Origin: Hymenobacter cellulosilyticus
GTDB lineage: Bacteria > Bacteroidota > Bacteroidia > Cytophagales > Hymenobacteraceae
Assembly (NCBI RefSeq): GCF_022919215.1
Contig: NZ_CP095046.1
Span: forward strand, 124,001 to 188,000
Length of the DNA: 64,000 nucleotides
Direction of reading: 5' to 3'
This document shows, one piece after another, positions 1 through 8,353 of the stretch. Numbering within the stretch: position 1 is the first letter of the stretch; each line of letters starts with the position of its first letter. Position numbers and translations under genes: made by a program. The notes below the pieces were generated by a model. It worked only from the letters and a program-made list of their open reading frames with translations. It was not told the DNA's origin and did not search any database.

Positions 1-1
1 G

Positions 2-1273
2 CTTACCCTCACCGACGGTAAGGCCGAGGTACAGTGGCAGAAAGCCGGCAAATTCCTAAAAAGTGCTCCAGCGGCTCTCAAAGCTACCCACGCCGACGAG
101 CTCAAGGAGCTTAAAGCCGCCCAAACCCAGGCCCAGCAGACGTATACCACCCAGCGTGACCGGCTCGACCGGAGCTTTGTGGAAGAGCGCCGCATTCCCT
201 GGCCCTGGTTTGAGCAATACTACTTCCAGCACGGGCTGATGAGCATATTGGCCCACCCGCTGATCTGGCGCCTGTACCGCCCCGACGGCACCACCCAGGA
301 TGCCCTGTTTCAGGACGACGCCTGGCAAAACGCCCACGGCCGGCCCGTGCCCGCGCCTACCGCCGATACGCAGCTGCAGCTCTGGCACCCCGTGCTGGCT
401 TCTACCGACGAGGTACTGGCCTGGCGCCAACTCCTGGAAGAAAAGCAGCTGCGGCAGCCGCTGAAACAGGCCTTCCGGGAAGTGTACCTGCTCACGCCGC
501 CCGAGGAGCGCACCCGTACCTACTCCAACCGCATGGCGGCCCACATTCTCAAGCAGCACCAGTTCAACAGCCTGGCCAAGCTGCGCGGCTGGCGCTACCG
601 CCTGCTGGGCGCCTACGACAAAGGCTACGACTCCGAAACGGCCAGCCTGCCCCTGCCCACCCACGATTTGCAGGCCGAGTTCTGGGTGAGCGAAGTGTAC
701 GCCGACGGCGAGTGGAACGACACGGGCATCTACAACTACGTCAGCACCGACCAGGTACGGTTTACCCGCGGTACCGAGCCAGTGCCCCTGCCCGAAGTGC
801 CCCCACTGGCCTTCTCGGAAGTAATGCGCGACGTGGACCTGTTTGTGGGCGTGGCCTCGGTGGGCAACGACCCGCAGTGGCGCGACAATGGCGGGCTGGC
901 CCAGTTCCGCAACTACTGGGAAAGCTACAGCTTCGGCGACCTGAGCGAAGTAGCCAAAACCCGTAAGCTGGCCTTGCAACGCCTGGTGCCCCGCCTGAAA
1001 ATCGGGAAGGTGAGTGAAATAAAGGGCAACTTCCTGGTCGTGAAGGGCCACCGCCACGTCTACAAGATTCACTTGGGCAGCGGCAACATTCTGATGGAGC
1101 CCAACGACCAGTACCTGTGCATCGTACCCGACCGGTCCGGCAAGTCGGCGGCCGCGGCCGACGTATTCCTGCCCTTCGAGGGCGACGCCGTGCTGTCCAT
1201 TATCCTGAGCAAAGCCCTGCTCCTGATGGACGACGACAAGATTACCGACGAAACCATTCTGCGACAGTTGTAG
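2..1273 (+). CDS. DUF4132 domain protein, C-terminal part (5' end outside window)
   Basis: The frame is open from base 2, so the start lies upstream; a GTG at 179 is only an internal valine. About 423 residues are visible. The segment LMSILAHPLIWRLYRPDG, the preceding lysine/alanine-rich helix and a C-terminus ending in DDDKITDETILRQL fit the conserved end of the DUF4132 family, large cytoplasmic proteins often carrying a WGR domain near the N-terminus. The biochemical role of the family is not established. No membrane segment or signal is seen in the visible part. A strong hairpin follows about 95 bp after the stop. The family call rests on recalled motif similarity, not on a search. Confidence 0.7.
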   Translation, partial: LTLTDGKAEVQWQKAGKFLKSAPAALKATHADELKELKAAQTQAQQTYTTQRDRLDRSFVEERRIPWPWFEQYYFQHGLMSILAHPLIWRLYRPDGTTQDALFQDDAWQNAHGRPVPAPTADTQLQLWHPVLASTDEVLAWRQLLEEKQLRQPLKQAFREVYLLTPPEERTRTYSNRMAAHILKQHQFNSLAKLRGWRYRLLGAYDKGYDSETASLPLPTHDLQAEFWVSEVYADGEWNDTGIYNYVSTDQVRFTRGTEPVPLPEVPPLAFSEVMRDVDLFVGVASVGNDPQWRDNGGLAQFRNYWESYSFGDLSEVAKTRKLALQRLVPRLKIGKVSEIKGNFLVVKGHRHVYKIHLGSGNILMEPNDQYLCIVPDRSGKSAAAADVFLPFEGDAVLSIILSKALLLMDDDKITDETILRQL

Positions 1274-1366
1274 CCTGAACAGCCACCCGTCGTGTAGCAG
1301 TACTCGGCTTCCCGCTCTTCGCTGTCAGCACCCGTCGTAGGAGGTTACCATGCTGCACACGGTTTG

Positions 1367-1409
1367 AAAACGAACAGCCGCTACTGGCCCGGTAGCGGCT
1401 GTTCGTTTT
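1367..1409. terminator. Bidirectional hairpin terminator overlapping the end of the lipoprotein gene
   Basis: A perfect 17-bp stem (AAAACGAACAGCCGCTA with its complement) closes a 9-nt loop and has A/T runs on both flanks. It lies between two convergent genes. Its right arm is inside the last codons of the minus-strand lipoprotein gene, so that gene's stop codon is part of the hairpin. Confidence 0.75.
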
Positions 1410-1983
1410 GCAGCTGCTCAGGCGGCAGCTTAGCAAAGCGTAACGTGTCGCCGGCACTGTCCAGGACGTAGGCCGGGGCCTGCCGGCTGATGCGCTGGTA
1501 AGTGCCGTCGGGCGTGAAGCTGCCGCCGAACAGGCAATCCTGCGTGTAGCCGGGCACACTGGCCACCGTGGCAGCGTCCGGCGTGAAGGCAATGCGCAGC
1601 CGGCAGCCTTTTTCGTCCTCCGGCGCTTTGGCAAAATAGAATGCGGTTTTGCCCCGAAGCGTGGCCCGGCCCAGCACGTTGGCCAGATGGTAAGCCGGCG
1701 CCCCGCCGTTGGCATCAACCTGGAAGAGCACCGTCGAGTCGGACTCGGGGTACACCGTCAGGAGGCCACTGGGCTCTTCGCCGGCCGTTTTGCCCCACCA
1801 GTACTGACCGGCGTACTGGGCGGTAGCCGGGCCAGTAGCAGTTGGTTGGCGGGCCGTAGTAGCTGGCTCTTTTGGGGTCTGGTTTGAGTCGGGCTGGCTC
1901 GTGCAGCCAACTAGACTGGCAGCCAGCACCAGCAATGGCCGGGCTAGGCAGGCAGGTGAACAGGAAAGCAGCTGTTTGAGCAT
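1381..1983 (-). CDS. Putative lipoprotein of unknown function
   Basis: 200 residues. The N-terminus is a lipoprotein signal peptide: a hydrophobic stretch ending in the lipobox SLVGC, with the acylated cysteine at residue 27, then a Thr/Pro-rich linker to about residue 55. The rest contains an AQYAGQYWWG segment followed by alternating polar and hydrophobic stretches that look like a small beta domain, with two cysteines (in KGCRL and QDCLFGG) that may pair. I do not recognise the family. It probably sits in the periplasm or outer membrane. It ends convergently with the DUF4132 gene and shares its terminator. Confidence 0.65.
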   Translation of the reverse strand: MLKQLLSCSPACLARPLLVLAASLVGCTSQPDSNQTPKEPATTARQPTATGPATAQYAGQYWWGKTAGEEPSGLLTVYPESDSTVLFQVDANGGAPAYHLANVLGRATLRGKTAFYFAKAPEDEKGCRLRIAFTPDAATVASVPGYTQDCLFGGSFTPDGTYQRISRQAPAYVLDSAGDTLRFAKLPPEQLQNEQPLPGQ

Positions 1984-2110
1984 AGGTAGCTAATAGAATG
2001 CCGGGCTAATGGTCGAAAGCAAGTTTAAAGTTGAGGTGCGTAAGGTACGACCACGCCAAAATACCTCCTTACTTTACCAGCCGTTTCTGCCTTAGCCCTT
2101 ACTTGCACGG

Positions 2111-2775
2111 ATGTCTGCTGCCCCTACTCCCTCGAAGCCTTCCGGCACGCCTATTTTGCTCCTATCGACCAGTACCTGGCCTGGCACGACGGCTTTGATG
2201 CAGACCCAAAATACCTAACTGCCCTTTCCCCCGTCGAACAGGCGCAGGCCGAAACGGAGTTGCTGACAGCTCTGCGCGACCGGCAGGCCGATGCCCGGGC
2301 GTTGTTGGGCTTAGGGTACCTGCGTAGCGAGGAAGCATTGCCCTTGCTGCATAATCTCCTGCGCCAGGGCTGGTATGCGCAGTATGTACTGGGCGCTATT
2401 GCCGCTATCAACCCCGCTGGCCTCAACCGCACCATCCTGCTCGAAGTACTACTGAGCAGCACTAGTAGCAAGTCGCAGCTAATGGAAACCCTGATAGGTA
2501 TATACAGCAGTTTCACCCTGCCGCAAGTAGGCGCGAAAGTAGGGCAAGCCGTGCTCGGGCAGCTCACCCATTCTGATTATCTGATTCGCTACCACGCTTT
2601 GGATGCCCTACGCAAACTCTACAGCGTACCCTCCTCGGACAACATCCGGGAAGACGACCTATTTAGCCTGATCTGCAAAAAAGATGCCCCTGGCGCCTAC
2701 CGGCACGCGCAGCAAATGTTTATCAGCAAAGTGCCCGCTGCTACGCTCCAGCAATTTTCGCTGCAAGGCTCCTGA
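2111..2775 (+). CDS. HEAT-repeat protein, N-terminus frameshifted
   Basis: Reconstructed length is about 221 residues. The coding-like frame upstream of the TTG at 2260 (reading FRHAYFAPIDQYLAWHDGFD) has no start codon of its own. An ATG at 2111 in another frame joins it if one C is added to the CCC run near 2128-2131, giving MSAAPTPLEAFRHAYFAP. The body has repeated helical pairs such as ARALLGLGYLRSEEALPLLHNLL and YVLGAIAAINPAGLNRTILLEVLL, typical of HEAT-like scaffolds used for protein-protein contacts. It is predicted to be cytoplasmic, with function unknown. If the frameshift is real, translation could only start at TTG 2260 and give 171 residues. Confidence 0.6.
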
Positions 2776-2972
2776 TTCAGCAGGGAGTTACGGCGCGGGG
2801 CAGATACTGCTAAGGAAGCAAGCCGAATCTAACGGAAGCACGGCACCCGCCCTCCTATTCTGCCCCAGCCAGCGCCCCGCCAAACGTGAAAGCAACAATA
2901 CACCACGGCCCCTCTCCCGACGCGCCAGCAGCGCATTGACAGAGGAGCCGTGGAAACGGGGATAATACTCGC

Positions 2973-3818
2973 CTATTGAAGCGCGGCAGCTACTGCCGTG
3001 GTCAAAGGCGTCGTGGGGTGGCCAATCAGCTGGGAGAGCTGGCGGCTGTCGTCGAAGAGGGCACCGGCGGCGGCATCAGCATCCCAGCTGGCTATGCCGT
3101 GGGCAAAGCCTTCGGGCACCCCGAAGCTGGCAAGCGCAGCGGCATAGTCGGCGACGGGCAGGTCGCGGTAGGGAATGTCTTTGCCGGTTTGGCGCGAAAT
3201 TTCCGCGGCCAGCTCGGCTAGGGTGTACGACTCGTCGCCGGCCAACTCGTAGATTTTGCCTTCGTGGCTGGTGCCGGTGAGTACGGCTACGGCAGCATCG
3301 GCAAAGTCGGCGCGGGTGGCGGAGGAAATCCGGCCTTCTTTCGCACTGCCGATAAAGGCGCCGCCGGCCACAGCGCCGGAGATGGAGCCGGTGTAGTTTT
3401 CAGTATACCAGCCGTTGCGCAGGATGGTGAAAGCCAGGCTCGAGGCTTTGAGGTCGGCTTCCGTGGCGCGGTGCTCTTCGGCCAGGCTTAGGGGTGAGGA
3501 ATCGGCGTGCAGCACGCTGGTGTAGACGACACGGGTAACGCCGGCCTGCTTAGCGGCTTCAATAACGTTGCGGTGCTGGGTGGCGCGCTGCCCAACCTCA
3601 CTCGAGGAAATCAGCAGCAGCGTGTTCACGCCGGCCAGAGCAGCAGTGAGGGTTTCGGGCTGGCTGTAATCCGCTTCCCGGACTTCTACGCCCAGGTCGG
3701 CAGCTTTGGCCGGGTTGCGGACCAGGGCCACGAGCTGGTCGGCGGCAACCTGGGTTTTGAGTTTTTCAACGACAAGGCGACCGAGCTGACCGGTGGCGCC
3801 GGTGATGGCAATTTTCAT
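2973..3818 (-). CDS. NmrA-like NAD(P)-dependent oxidoreductase (QorB/SDR type)
   Basis: 281 residues starting at MKIAITGATGQLGRLVVEKL. The Rossmann glycine motif GATGQLG is at residues 7-13, and LLLISSSEVGQRATQHRNVIEAAKQAGV matches the atypical SDR/NmrA group that includes NAD(P)H:quinone oxidoreductase 2 and NmrA redox sensors. An in-frame start 18 codons upstream (3872) was rejected because it overlaps the operator region and adds a non-homologous tail. The gene is divergent from an HxlR regulator, a frequent arrangement in which the regulator senses electrophiles or quinones and controls the reductase. The exact substrate cannot be read from the sequence. Confidence 0.82.
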   Translation of the reverse strand: MKIAITGATGQLGRLVVEKLKTQVAADQLVALVRNPAKAADLGVEVREADYSQPETLTAALAGVNTLLLISSSEVGQRATQHRNVIEAAKQAGVTRVVYTSVLHADSSPLSLAEEHRATEADLKASSLAFTILRNGWYTENYTGSISGAVAGGAFIGSAKEGRISSATRADFADAAVAVLTGTSHEGKIYELAGDESYTLAELAAEISRQTGKDIPYRDLPVADYAAALASFGVPEGFAHGIASWDADAAAGALFDDSRQLSQLIGHPTTPLTTAVAAALQ

Positions 3819-3846
3819 GGTTTCGTCGATTAAATAAGGAACGAAA

Positions 3847-3854
3847 CAAAAGTA
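3847..3854 (-). promoter_or_regulatory. Bacteroidetes -7 element for the NmrA-like gene
   Basis: On the minus strand this reads TACTTTTG, a perfect match to TAnnTTTG, 28 bp before the start codon. No TTG was found at the usual 19-21 bp upstream; the nearest TTTG is only 15 bp away, inside the adjacent palindrome. This suggests the promoter depends on or is controlled by the regulator. Confidence 0.5.
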
Positions 3855-3861
3855 GGTGGTA

Positions 3862-3899
3862 TACTTACGCAAAGTAAGTACGTACAGAAAGGTAAGTAT
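3862..3899. promoter_or_regulatory. Probable HxlR operator: inverted repeat plus extra half-site
   Basis: TACTTAC at 3862-3868 and GTAAGTA at 3874-3880 form a perfect 7-bp inverted repeat with a 5-bp spacer. A third copy, GTAAGTA, occurs at 3892-3898 and runs into the ATG of the regulator gene. HxlR proteins bind such palindromes in divergent intergenic regions, so this is the likely autoregulatory and target operator. The assignment is inference from position and symmetry. Confidence 0.6.
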
Positions 3900-4341
3900 G
3901 AAAAAAAGTAGTCAGCCCACCCCGGCAGCCGGCCTCACGCTCACCGACAAGCTGCAGCGGGGCGACCTGCTGTCGGCGGGTTGCCCTTCCCGGGTAGTGC
4001 TTAAGCACATTACCAGCCGCTGGGGCGTACTGGCCCTGATGGTGCTGGACGGCGAAACCCGCCGCTTCAGTGAGCTGCGGCGCTTGATTGACGGCGTAAG
4101 TGAGCGGATGCTGGCCCAGACCCTGCAGTGGCTCGAAGCCGACGGCCTGGTGAAGCGCGTAGCCTACGACGTAGTGCCGCCCCATGTGGAATACAGCCTG
4201 ACACCCCTAGGGCAGCAGGCAGCGCAAAAAGTGCGGGCCCTGGCCGATTGGGTGGAAGTCAGCTTCCCCGATGTTCTCCAGCACTGGAATAAAACGACCG
4301 GAGTACCGCAACCAGCGGAGGCGGATTCGGAAGCCGGCTAA
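3898..4341 (+). CDS. HxlR-family winged-helix transcriptional regulator
   Basis: 147 residues from MKKSSQPTPAAG. The signature is clear: GCPSRVVLKHITSRWGVLALMVL at the start of the domain, RRFSELRRLIDGVSERMLAQTLQWLEADGLVKR as the recognition helix, and VPPHVEYSLTPLGQ as the wing. The family binds DNA as a dimer and often responds to quinones or aldehydes through a conserved cysteine near the N-terminus; here the Cys in AGCPS is in that position. An upstream in-frame start at 3856 was rejected because it lies in the operator palindrome. It likely regulates the divergent oxidoreductase. Confidence 0.88.
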   Translation: MKKSSQPTPAAGLTLTDKLQRGDLLSAGCPSRVVLKHITSRWGVLALMVLDGETRRFSELRRLIDGVSERMLAQTLQWLEADGLVKRVAYDVVPPHVEYSLTPLGQQAAQKVRALADWVEVSFPDVLQHWNKTTGVPQPAEADSEAG

Positions 4342-4397
4342 TCAGCCTTCTGTCCTGAAGTTCTACTGGCGTTAATCTAAGGGAACGTCCTATCGGC

Positions 4398-4497
4398 AAG
4401 AACGTCATGCTGAGCCTGTCGAAGCATCTCTACCGCCATAGTAATTGGATTACTACAGCACGCGAGATGTCTCGCTCAGGCTCGACATGACGTTCTT
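4398..4497. repeat. Palindromic intergenic repeat (REP-like), copy 1
   Basis: Perfect outer arms AAGAACGTCATG (4398-4409) and CATGACGTTCTT (4486-4497) enclose imperfectly paired inner arms containing GAGCCTG and CATCTC. The centre is a short AT-rich palindrome, TAGTAATTGGATTACTA. It is non-coding and lies between two genes. A related element occurs at 59256-59344 and shares the 12-mer CATCTCGCGTGC (here on the minus strand, 4458-4469). No transposase is nearby. Confidence 0.7.
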
Positions 4498-4598
4498 ATA
4501 GTTTGTAACGAAACTATAGGAATGCTTCGACTGCTTGAACGCCCAGATCAACGGGCCTAGAAGGCCCAGACGACCTACAACGGCGGCTGGCTACCCTG

Positions 4599-5654
4599 CT
4601 ACATCGTCGGTTGCTCGGGCTGGCGGATGGATGACTTGCGGACGATGAGCTTAGTGGGCAACAGCACCTGCTGGCTAGGTGCCACGGTGGGGTCGACGGG
4701 GTTTTGGAGTTCCTCCAGCAGGATGTCGATGACGTTTTGGGCAATGCTTTCCACCGGCTGGGCAATAGCGGTAATGCCCGGGGTGTAGAGGCGGAACAGG
4801 TCGTGGTCGTCGTAGGAAATCAGCGCCAGATCCGTCGGGATGCGTAGGCCCAGCTGGGCAATAGCCTCCAGACCGTAGATGGTCAGGTAGTTGGTAGCGA
4901 AGATGATGGCGTCGCACTCGGCCTCGTCCCGAATAAAGTCGTGGATGGCGGCAATGACTTTCTCGGTTTCCTTGGTAACGGCCACGCGCTTCACCTGGGC
5001 GGGCAGGTTCTGCTCCTGCAGGGCCTGGGTGTAGCCCCGCAGCCGGTCCTCCATCTGGGTCTGAGCGGAATCGGTGGTGACAAAGGCGATGCGGCGGTAG
5101 CCCTGTTCCAGCAGGTGCTCGGTGGCCGCGTAAGTTCCCTGAGCCCCATCCACCACCACGTAGTTGGTGGGCAGGCCCGGCAGGTGCCGGTCGAAGAGCA
5201 CGGTGGGCGTATGCTCCCGCAGGATGGCGCCGACTTCCTTTTCGATTCCCTCGGAAGGCACGATGGCAAAGCCGTCGACGTGGCGCTCCTGAAACATGGC
5301 AATCAGCTCCTTGGTCTTGGTCGGGTCGTTGTCGGTGCTGCAGTAGATGATGCGGTAGCCCCGCTCGAAGGCGTGCTTCTCGATCAGCCAGGCCACGGTA
5401 GCGAAGAACGGGTTGGAAATATCCTCCACCACCAGCCCAATGACGTGGGTTTTGCCCGTGCGCAGGCTTTTGGCCAGCTGATTGGGCCGGTAGCCCACTT
5501 CCTCCACGTAGGCCAGCACGCGCTGGGCTACCGCGTCGCTGATGCGGCTTTGCTTGGCTTTGCCGTTGAGCACCAAAGACACCGTAGCAATGGACACCTG
5601 CAGATGGCTGGCTACATCGTTGATCAACGTCCGTTTTTTCACCTTGCTGTCCAT
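4599..5654 (-). CDS. LacI-family transcriptional regulator (first of a divergent pair)
   Basis: 351 residues. The N-terminal helix-turn-helix reads TLINDVASHLQVSIATVSLV, followed by the hinge segment RPNQLAKSLRTGKT. From about residue 70 comes a periplasmic-binding-protein-like sensor domain (HVIGLVVEDISNPFFATVAW, DGFAIVPSEG, TVLFDRHLPG, IISYDD-type LISYDDHDLF). It therefore binds an operator as a dimer and responds to a small ligand, usually a sugar. Ligand and targets are unknown. A near-perfect promoter lies 27 bp upstream. It is divergent from a second LacI gene of the same reconstructed length, with 229 bp between them. Confidence 0.9.
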   Translation of the reverse strand: MDSKVKKRTLINDVASHLQVSIATVSLVLNGKAKQSRISDAVAQRVLAYVEEVGYRPNQLAKSLRTGKTHVIGLVVEDISNPFFATVAWLIEKHAFERGYRIIYCSTDNDPTKTKELIAMFQERHVDGFAIVPSEGIEKEVGAILREHTPTVLFDRHLPGLPTNYVVVDGAQGTYAATEHLLEQGYRRIAFVTTDSAQTQMEDRLRGYTQALQEQNLPAQVKRVAVTKETEKVIAAIHDFIRDEAECDAIIFATNYLTIYGLEAIAQLGLRIPTDLALISYDDHDLFRLYTPGITAIAQPVESIAQNVIDILLEELQNPVDPTVAPSQQVLLPTKLIVRKSSIRQPEQPTM

Positions 5655-5680
5655 GGGGGCATTTTCTGACTACGTGGGCC

Positions 5681-5712
5681 CAAAAGTAGAACAAACCTGT
5701 TTAGCTCGACAA
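5681..5712 (-). promoter_or_regulatory. Bacteroidetes-type promoter for the minus-strand LacI gene
   Basis: On the minus strand there is a TTG (5712-5710), a 21-nt spacer and TACTTTTG (5688-5681), matching TTG-N19-21-TAnnTTTG. Transcription would start near 5675, leaving a leader of only about 20 nt before the ATG. Confidence 0.65.
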
Positions 5713-5811
5713 GATAACTGCCACAGAAGGCCGGCGGCCAGAGCTACAGAAGCGGCTGATAACCCGGCCTCTCGAAAATAGATGCTGCAAATACGGCCAA
5801 TCAGGACTATT

Positions 5812-5827
5812 TTGGCCCCTAGGCCAA
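5812..5827. promoter_or_regulatory. Palindrome between the two LacI genes, possible operator
   Basis: TTGGCC-CCTA-GGCCAA: perfect 6-bp arms with a 4-bp spacer, 56 bp before the plus-strand LacI start. LacI regulators commonly bind palindromes near their own promoters. Which of the two regulators would bind is not known. Confidence 0.35.
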
Positions 5828-5883
5828 CCCGCCCGGCCCTAAGAACTATCCGGACTCCTTTATCTTTTCTTCCGTTAGAACCC

Positions 5884-6938
5884 ATGGCCACCAAAAAGCA
5901 ACAGACCTCACTTCGGGACCTGGCCCAGCATCTGGGCGTTTCGGCCTCCACCATTTCGCGGGCCTTAGCCAACCACCACGACATTAGCGAGAGCACCAAG
6001 GAACGGGTACGGCAGGCCGCTCAGGAACTCAACTACCGCCCCAACCAGCTGGCGGCCGCCCTGCGCCGCGGCCACAGCAAAACCCTGGGCGTCATTGTGC
6101 CCCACATCAAGGGCTACTTTTTTCCGGCCGTCATGAACGGTATCGAAAAAGTAGCTACCCGGGAAGGCTTCAACGTGCTGCTCTGCCAGTCCAACGAAGA
6201 CCTGAAGCGGGAGCAGCGCAACATTGAGGCCCTGCTGGCGGCCCAGGTCGAAGGCATTCTGATGTCGGTATCGGCCACCACTTACCAGGAAATGCAGCAC
6301 CTGGAGCAAGTGCGGCAGCAGGGTACGCCCCTGGTTTTCTTCGACCGGGTGCCCGACCTGCCGCGGAGCATGGCCGTTATTCTCGACGATTTTCAGGGAG
6401 CTTACCAGTCGGTGCGCCACCTTATTGAGCAGGGCTGCCGCCGCATCGTGCACCTGGCTGGCCCCCAGCACCTGAATACCAGCCGCAACCGGTTTCTGGG
6501 CTATAAGGCCGCCCTGGCCGACCATGGCCTGCCCTTCGAGGAAGACTGGGTGTACTCGCTGCCAGCCCTGACGCACGAAGCCGGCCGCCTGGGTATGCAG
6601 CACCTGCTGGCCCTAGAGCCGCCCCTCGACGGTATTTTCGCCGCTTACGCCATTCCGTCGGTGGGGCTCTGGAAGTGCTGCGCGAGAAGCAGCTGCGGGT
6701 GCCCCAGGATATTGCCCTGGCCTGCTTCAGCAACGAGCCGTTTACCACCATGACCCAGCCCCAGATGACGGTGGTCGACCAGCGGGCCGAGCAGATGGGC
6801 GAAACCGCGGTGCGCCTGTTTCTGCAGCTGCTCAAGCGCGGCCCGGCCTACGAGCCGCCCCACCTGATTCTTAAGCCCGAGCTAATTATCCGCGACTCGT
6901 CTTTGCACCGCTCCCAGGAGCCCATGGAAGCGCGGTAG
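5884..6938 (+). CDS. LacI-family transcriptional regulator, frameshifted
   Basis: Reconstructed length is 351 residues from MATKKQQTSLRDLAQHLGVS. The helix-turn-helix covers residues 9-30 (LRDLAQHLGVSASTISRALA), with RPNQLAAALRRG as the hinge and a sugar-binding-protein-like sensor after it. The given sequence breaks at the GGGG run 6663-6666. Adding one G continues the frame as SVGALEVLREKQLRVPQDIALACFSN, the conserved family segment, to the stop at 6938. As written the first frame ends shortly after 6740. A cupin gene follows on the same strand 110 bp downstream and may be a target. An in-frame start at 5782 is rejected because the homology begins at 5884. Confidence 0.85.
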
Positions 6939-7048
6939 ATGATGATCTTTGCTTGTCTTATTTGCTTAGCTATTGGGTAGTTGCAGCGCGGCTCGTATTT
7001 TCAGCCCCAGCCCTGTCTACTCCCAACCTACTCTCCCATCCCCCGCCT

Positions 7049-7552
7049 ATGAGCTCAGACTTGTCCAAGCAACAGCTTTTCGAGCAAACCCAGCAGCAGC
7101 TCCACACCCAGGGCTTTGGCATCACGCAGCAGGACCAGACGCGGCCCTGGGGCGGCTTTTTCGTGCTCGATGAAGACCAGGCCCAGCAGTTTGCCAACAC
7201 CTATTTCGAAGGTCTTCCCGTGGATCAGCTGCGGATTTCGGGCAAGCTCAGCCCCAAGATTCTGCTCGTGGCCCCGCACCAGCGCCTTTCCTGGCAGTAC
7301 CACCACCGTCGGGCCGAAATCTGGAAAGTGGTGCGCGGCACGGTGGGCGTAATTACCAGCCCTACCGACGAGGAAGGCGAGCTAAAAACGTACAGTCCGG
7401 GCCAGACCATTACGCTGCGCCAGGGCGAGCGGCACCGCCTCGTGGGCCTCGACGACTGGGGCATGATAGCCGAAATCTGGCAGCACACCGACGCCCAGCA
7501 GCCTTCCGACGAAAACGACATCGTGCGCGTGCAGGACGACTTTGGCCGCTAG
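7049..7552 (+). CDS. Cupin protein, mannose-6-phosphate isomerase (type II)-like
   Basis: 167 residues from MSSDLSKQQLFEQ. RPWGGFFVLDED near the N-terminus, LSWQYHHRRAEIWKVVRGTV (cupin motif 1, with paired His and the Glu for metal binding) and PGQTITLRQGERHRLVGL (cupin motif 2) match the C-terminal isomerase domain of GDP-mannose pyrophosphorylase/phosphomannose isomerase. A single-domain form could isomerise a sugar phosphate or act as a metal-dependent sugar-binding protein. The position after a LacI regulator fits a sugar role, but the substrate is not known. A longer in-frame start at 6953 is disfavoured because it adds a hydrophobic, non-homologous tail. Confidence 0.75.
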   Translation: MSSDLSKQQLFEQTQQQLHTQGFGITQQDQTRPWGGFFVLDEDQAQQFANTYFEGLPVDQLRISGKLSPKILLVAPHQRLSWQYHHRRAEIWKVVRGTVGVITSPTDEEGELKTYSPGQTITLRQGERHRLVGLDDWGMIAEIWQHTDAQQPSDENDIVRVQDDFGR

Positions 7553-7582
7553 GCAGCCGTAGCGCCTTTCTGCTGCTTCCAT

Positions 7583-7618
7583 AAACCAGCCTTCGAACTC
7601 CGGTTCGGAGGCTGGTTT
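7583..7618. terminator. Hairpin after the cupin gene
   Basis: AAACCAGCCTTCGAAC pairs with GTTCGGAGGCTGGTTT across a TCCG loop: 16 bp with one G-T wobble. It is followed by only a weak T-run, so termination may be partial. Confidence 0.55.
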
Positions 7619-7730
7619 GGCTTTAGCACGGGCCTGGAAACCTGCGGCCAGTGGAAGTTTGTGGCAAGCTCAGCCCTAACAACTTCCGCTTCCCAGGGCA
7701 GTATAAGCAGTCCTGCTAAATCTACTGTTT

Positions 7731-8273
7731 ATGAGCTCTTCCTTATTTTCTTTGCCTACCTGGCACCAGCCCTCGGGCCACCTGCACGTCCTTATCGAAA
7801 CGCCCAAGGGCAGCCGCAATAAGTTTGCCTATGACCCCGAAACGCAGCTGATCAAGCTCAAGGGCACCTTGCCCGAAGGCAGCAGCTTTCCCTACGACTT
7901 CGGCTTTGTGCCCTCTACCCTGGGTGCCGACGGCGACCCGCTCGACGTGCTGGTACTCATGGACGCCCCAGCCTTTGCCGGCTGCCTGCTCGAAGCCCGC
8001 CTGATCGGGGCCATTGAAGCCGAGCAGACCGAGGACGGCAAAACCGAGCGCAACGACCGGCTTTTGGCCGTTTCGGCCAGCTCCCGCCAGCACCAGCACC
8101 TGCACGACACCAAAGATTTACCGGCCCAGCTGCTGCAGGAAATCGAGCATTTTTTCCACTCGTACAATGAGGCCGCCGGCCGGAAGTTTGTGCCCGTACG
8201 CCGGGCAGGTGCCAAGCGGGCCCGTACCTTGGTGGAGCAAGCACGGGAAGCCTTTCGCAAAGCCGACTTATAG
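7731..8273 (+). CDS. ppa: Inorganic pyrophosphatase, family I
   Basis: 180 residues, the usual size for this cytoplasmic enzyme that hydrolyses pyrophosphate to two phosphates. It contains GSRNKFAYD near the N-terminus, FPYDFGFVPSTLGADGDPLDVLVL with the signature D-G-D-P-L-D (metal-binding aspartates), and RNDRLLAVS with a later KFVPV-RRAG segment. It stands alone between a terminator-like hairpin and a convergent gene. The ATG at 7731 is the only start that fits the family N-terminus. Confidence 0.9.
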   Translation: MSSSLFSLPTWHQPSGHLHVLIETPKGSRNKFAYDPETQLIKLKGTLPEGSSFPYDFGFVPSTLGADGDPLDVLVLMDAPAFAGCLLEARLIGAIEAEQTEDGKTERNDRLLAVSASSRQHQHLHDTKDLPAQLLQEIEHFFHSYNEAAGRKFVPVRRAGAKRARTLVEQAREAFRKADL

Positions 8274-8353
8274 CAAATAAAAGCTCTGCCTGGGGCCCTT
8301 CGGGCTACTACCTGTTTCGCACCGGGCCTTGCCAGTACGCCTTCGGCACAGCG

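Noticed and set aside
6663..6666. Phase variation of the LacI gene by homopolymer slippage
   Set aside because: The run is only four bases, and similar short-run losses appear in housekeeping genes, so sequence error is the simpler explanation.
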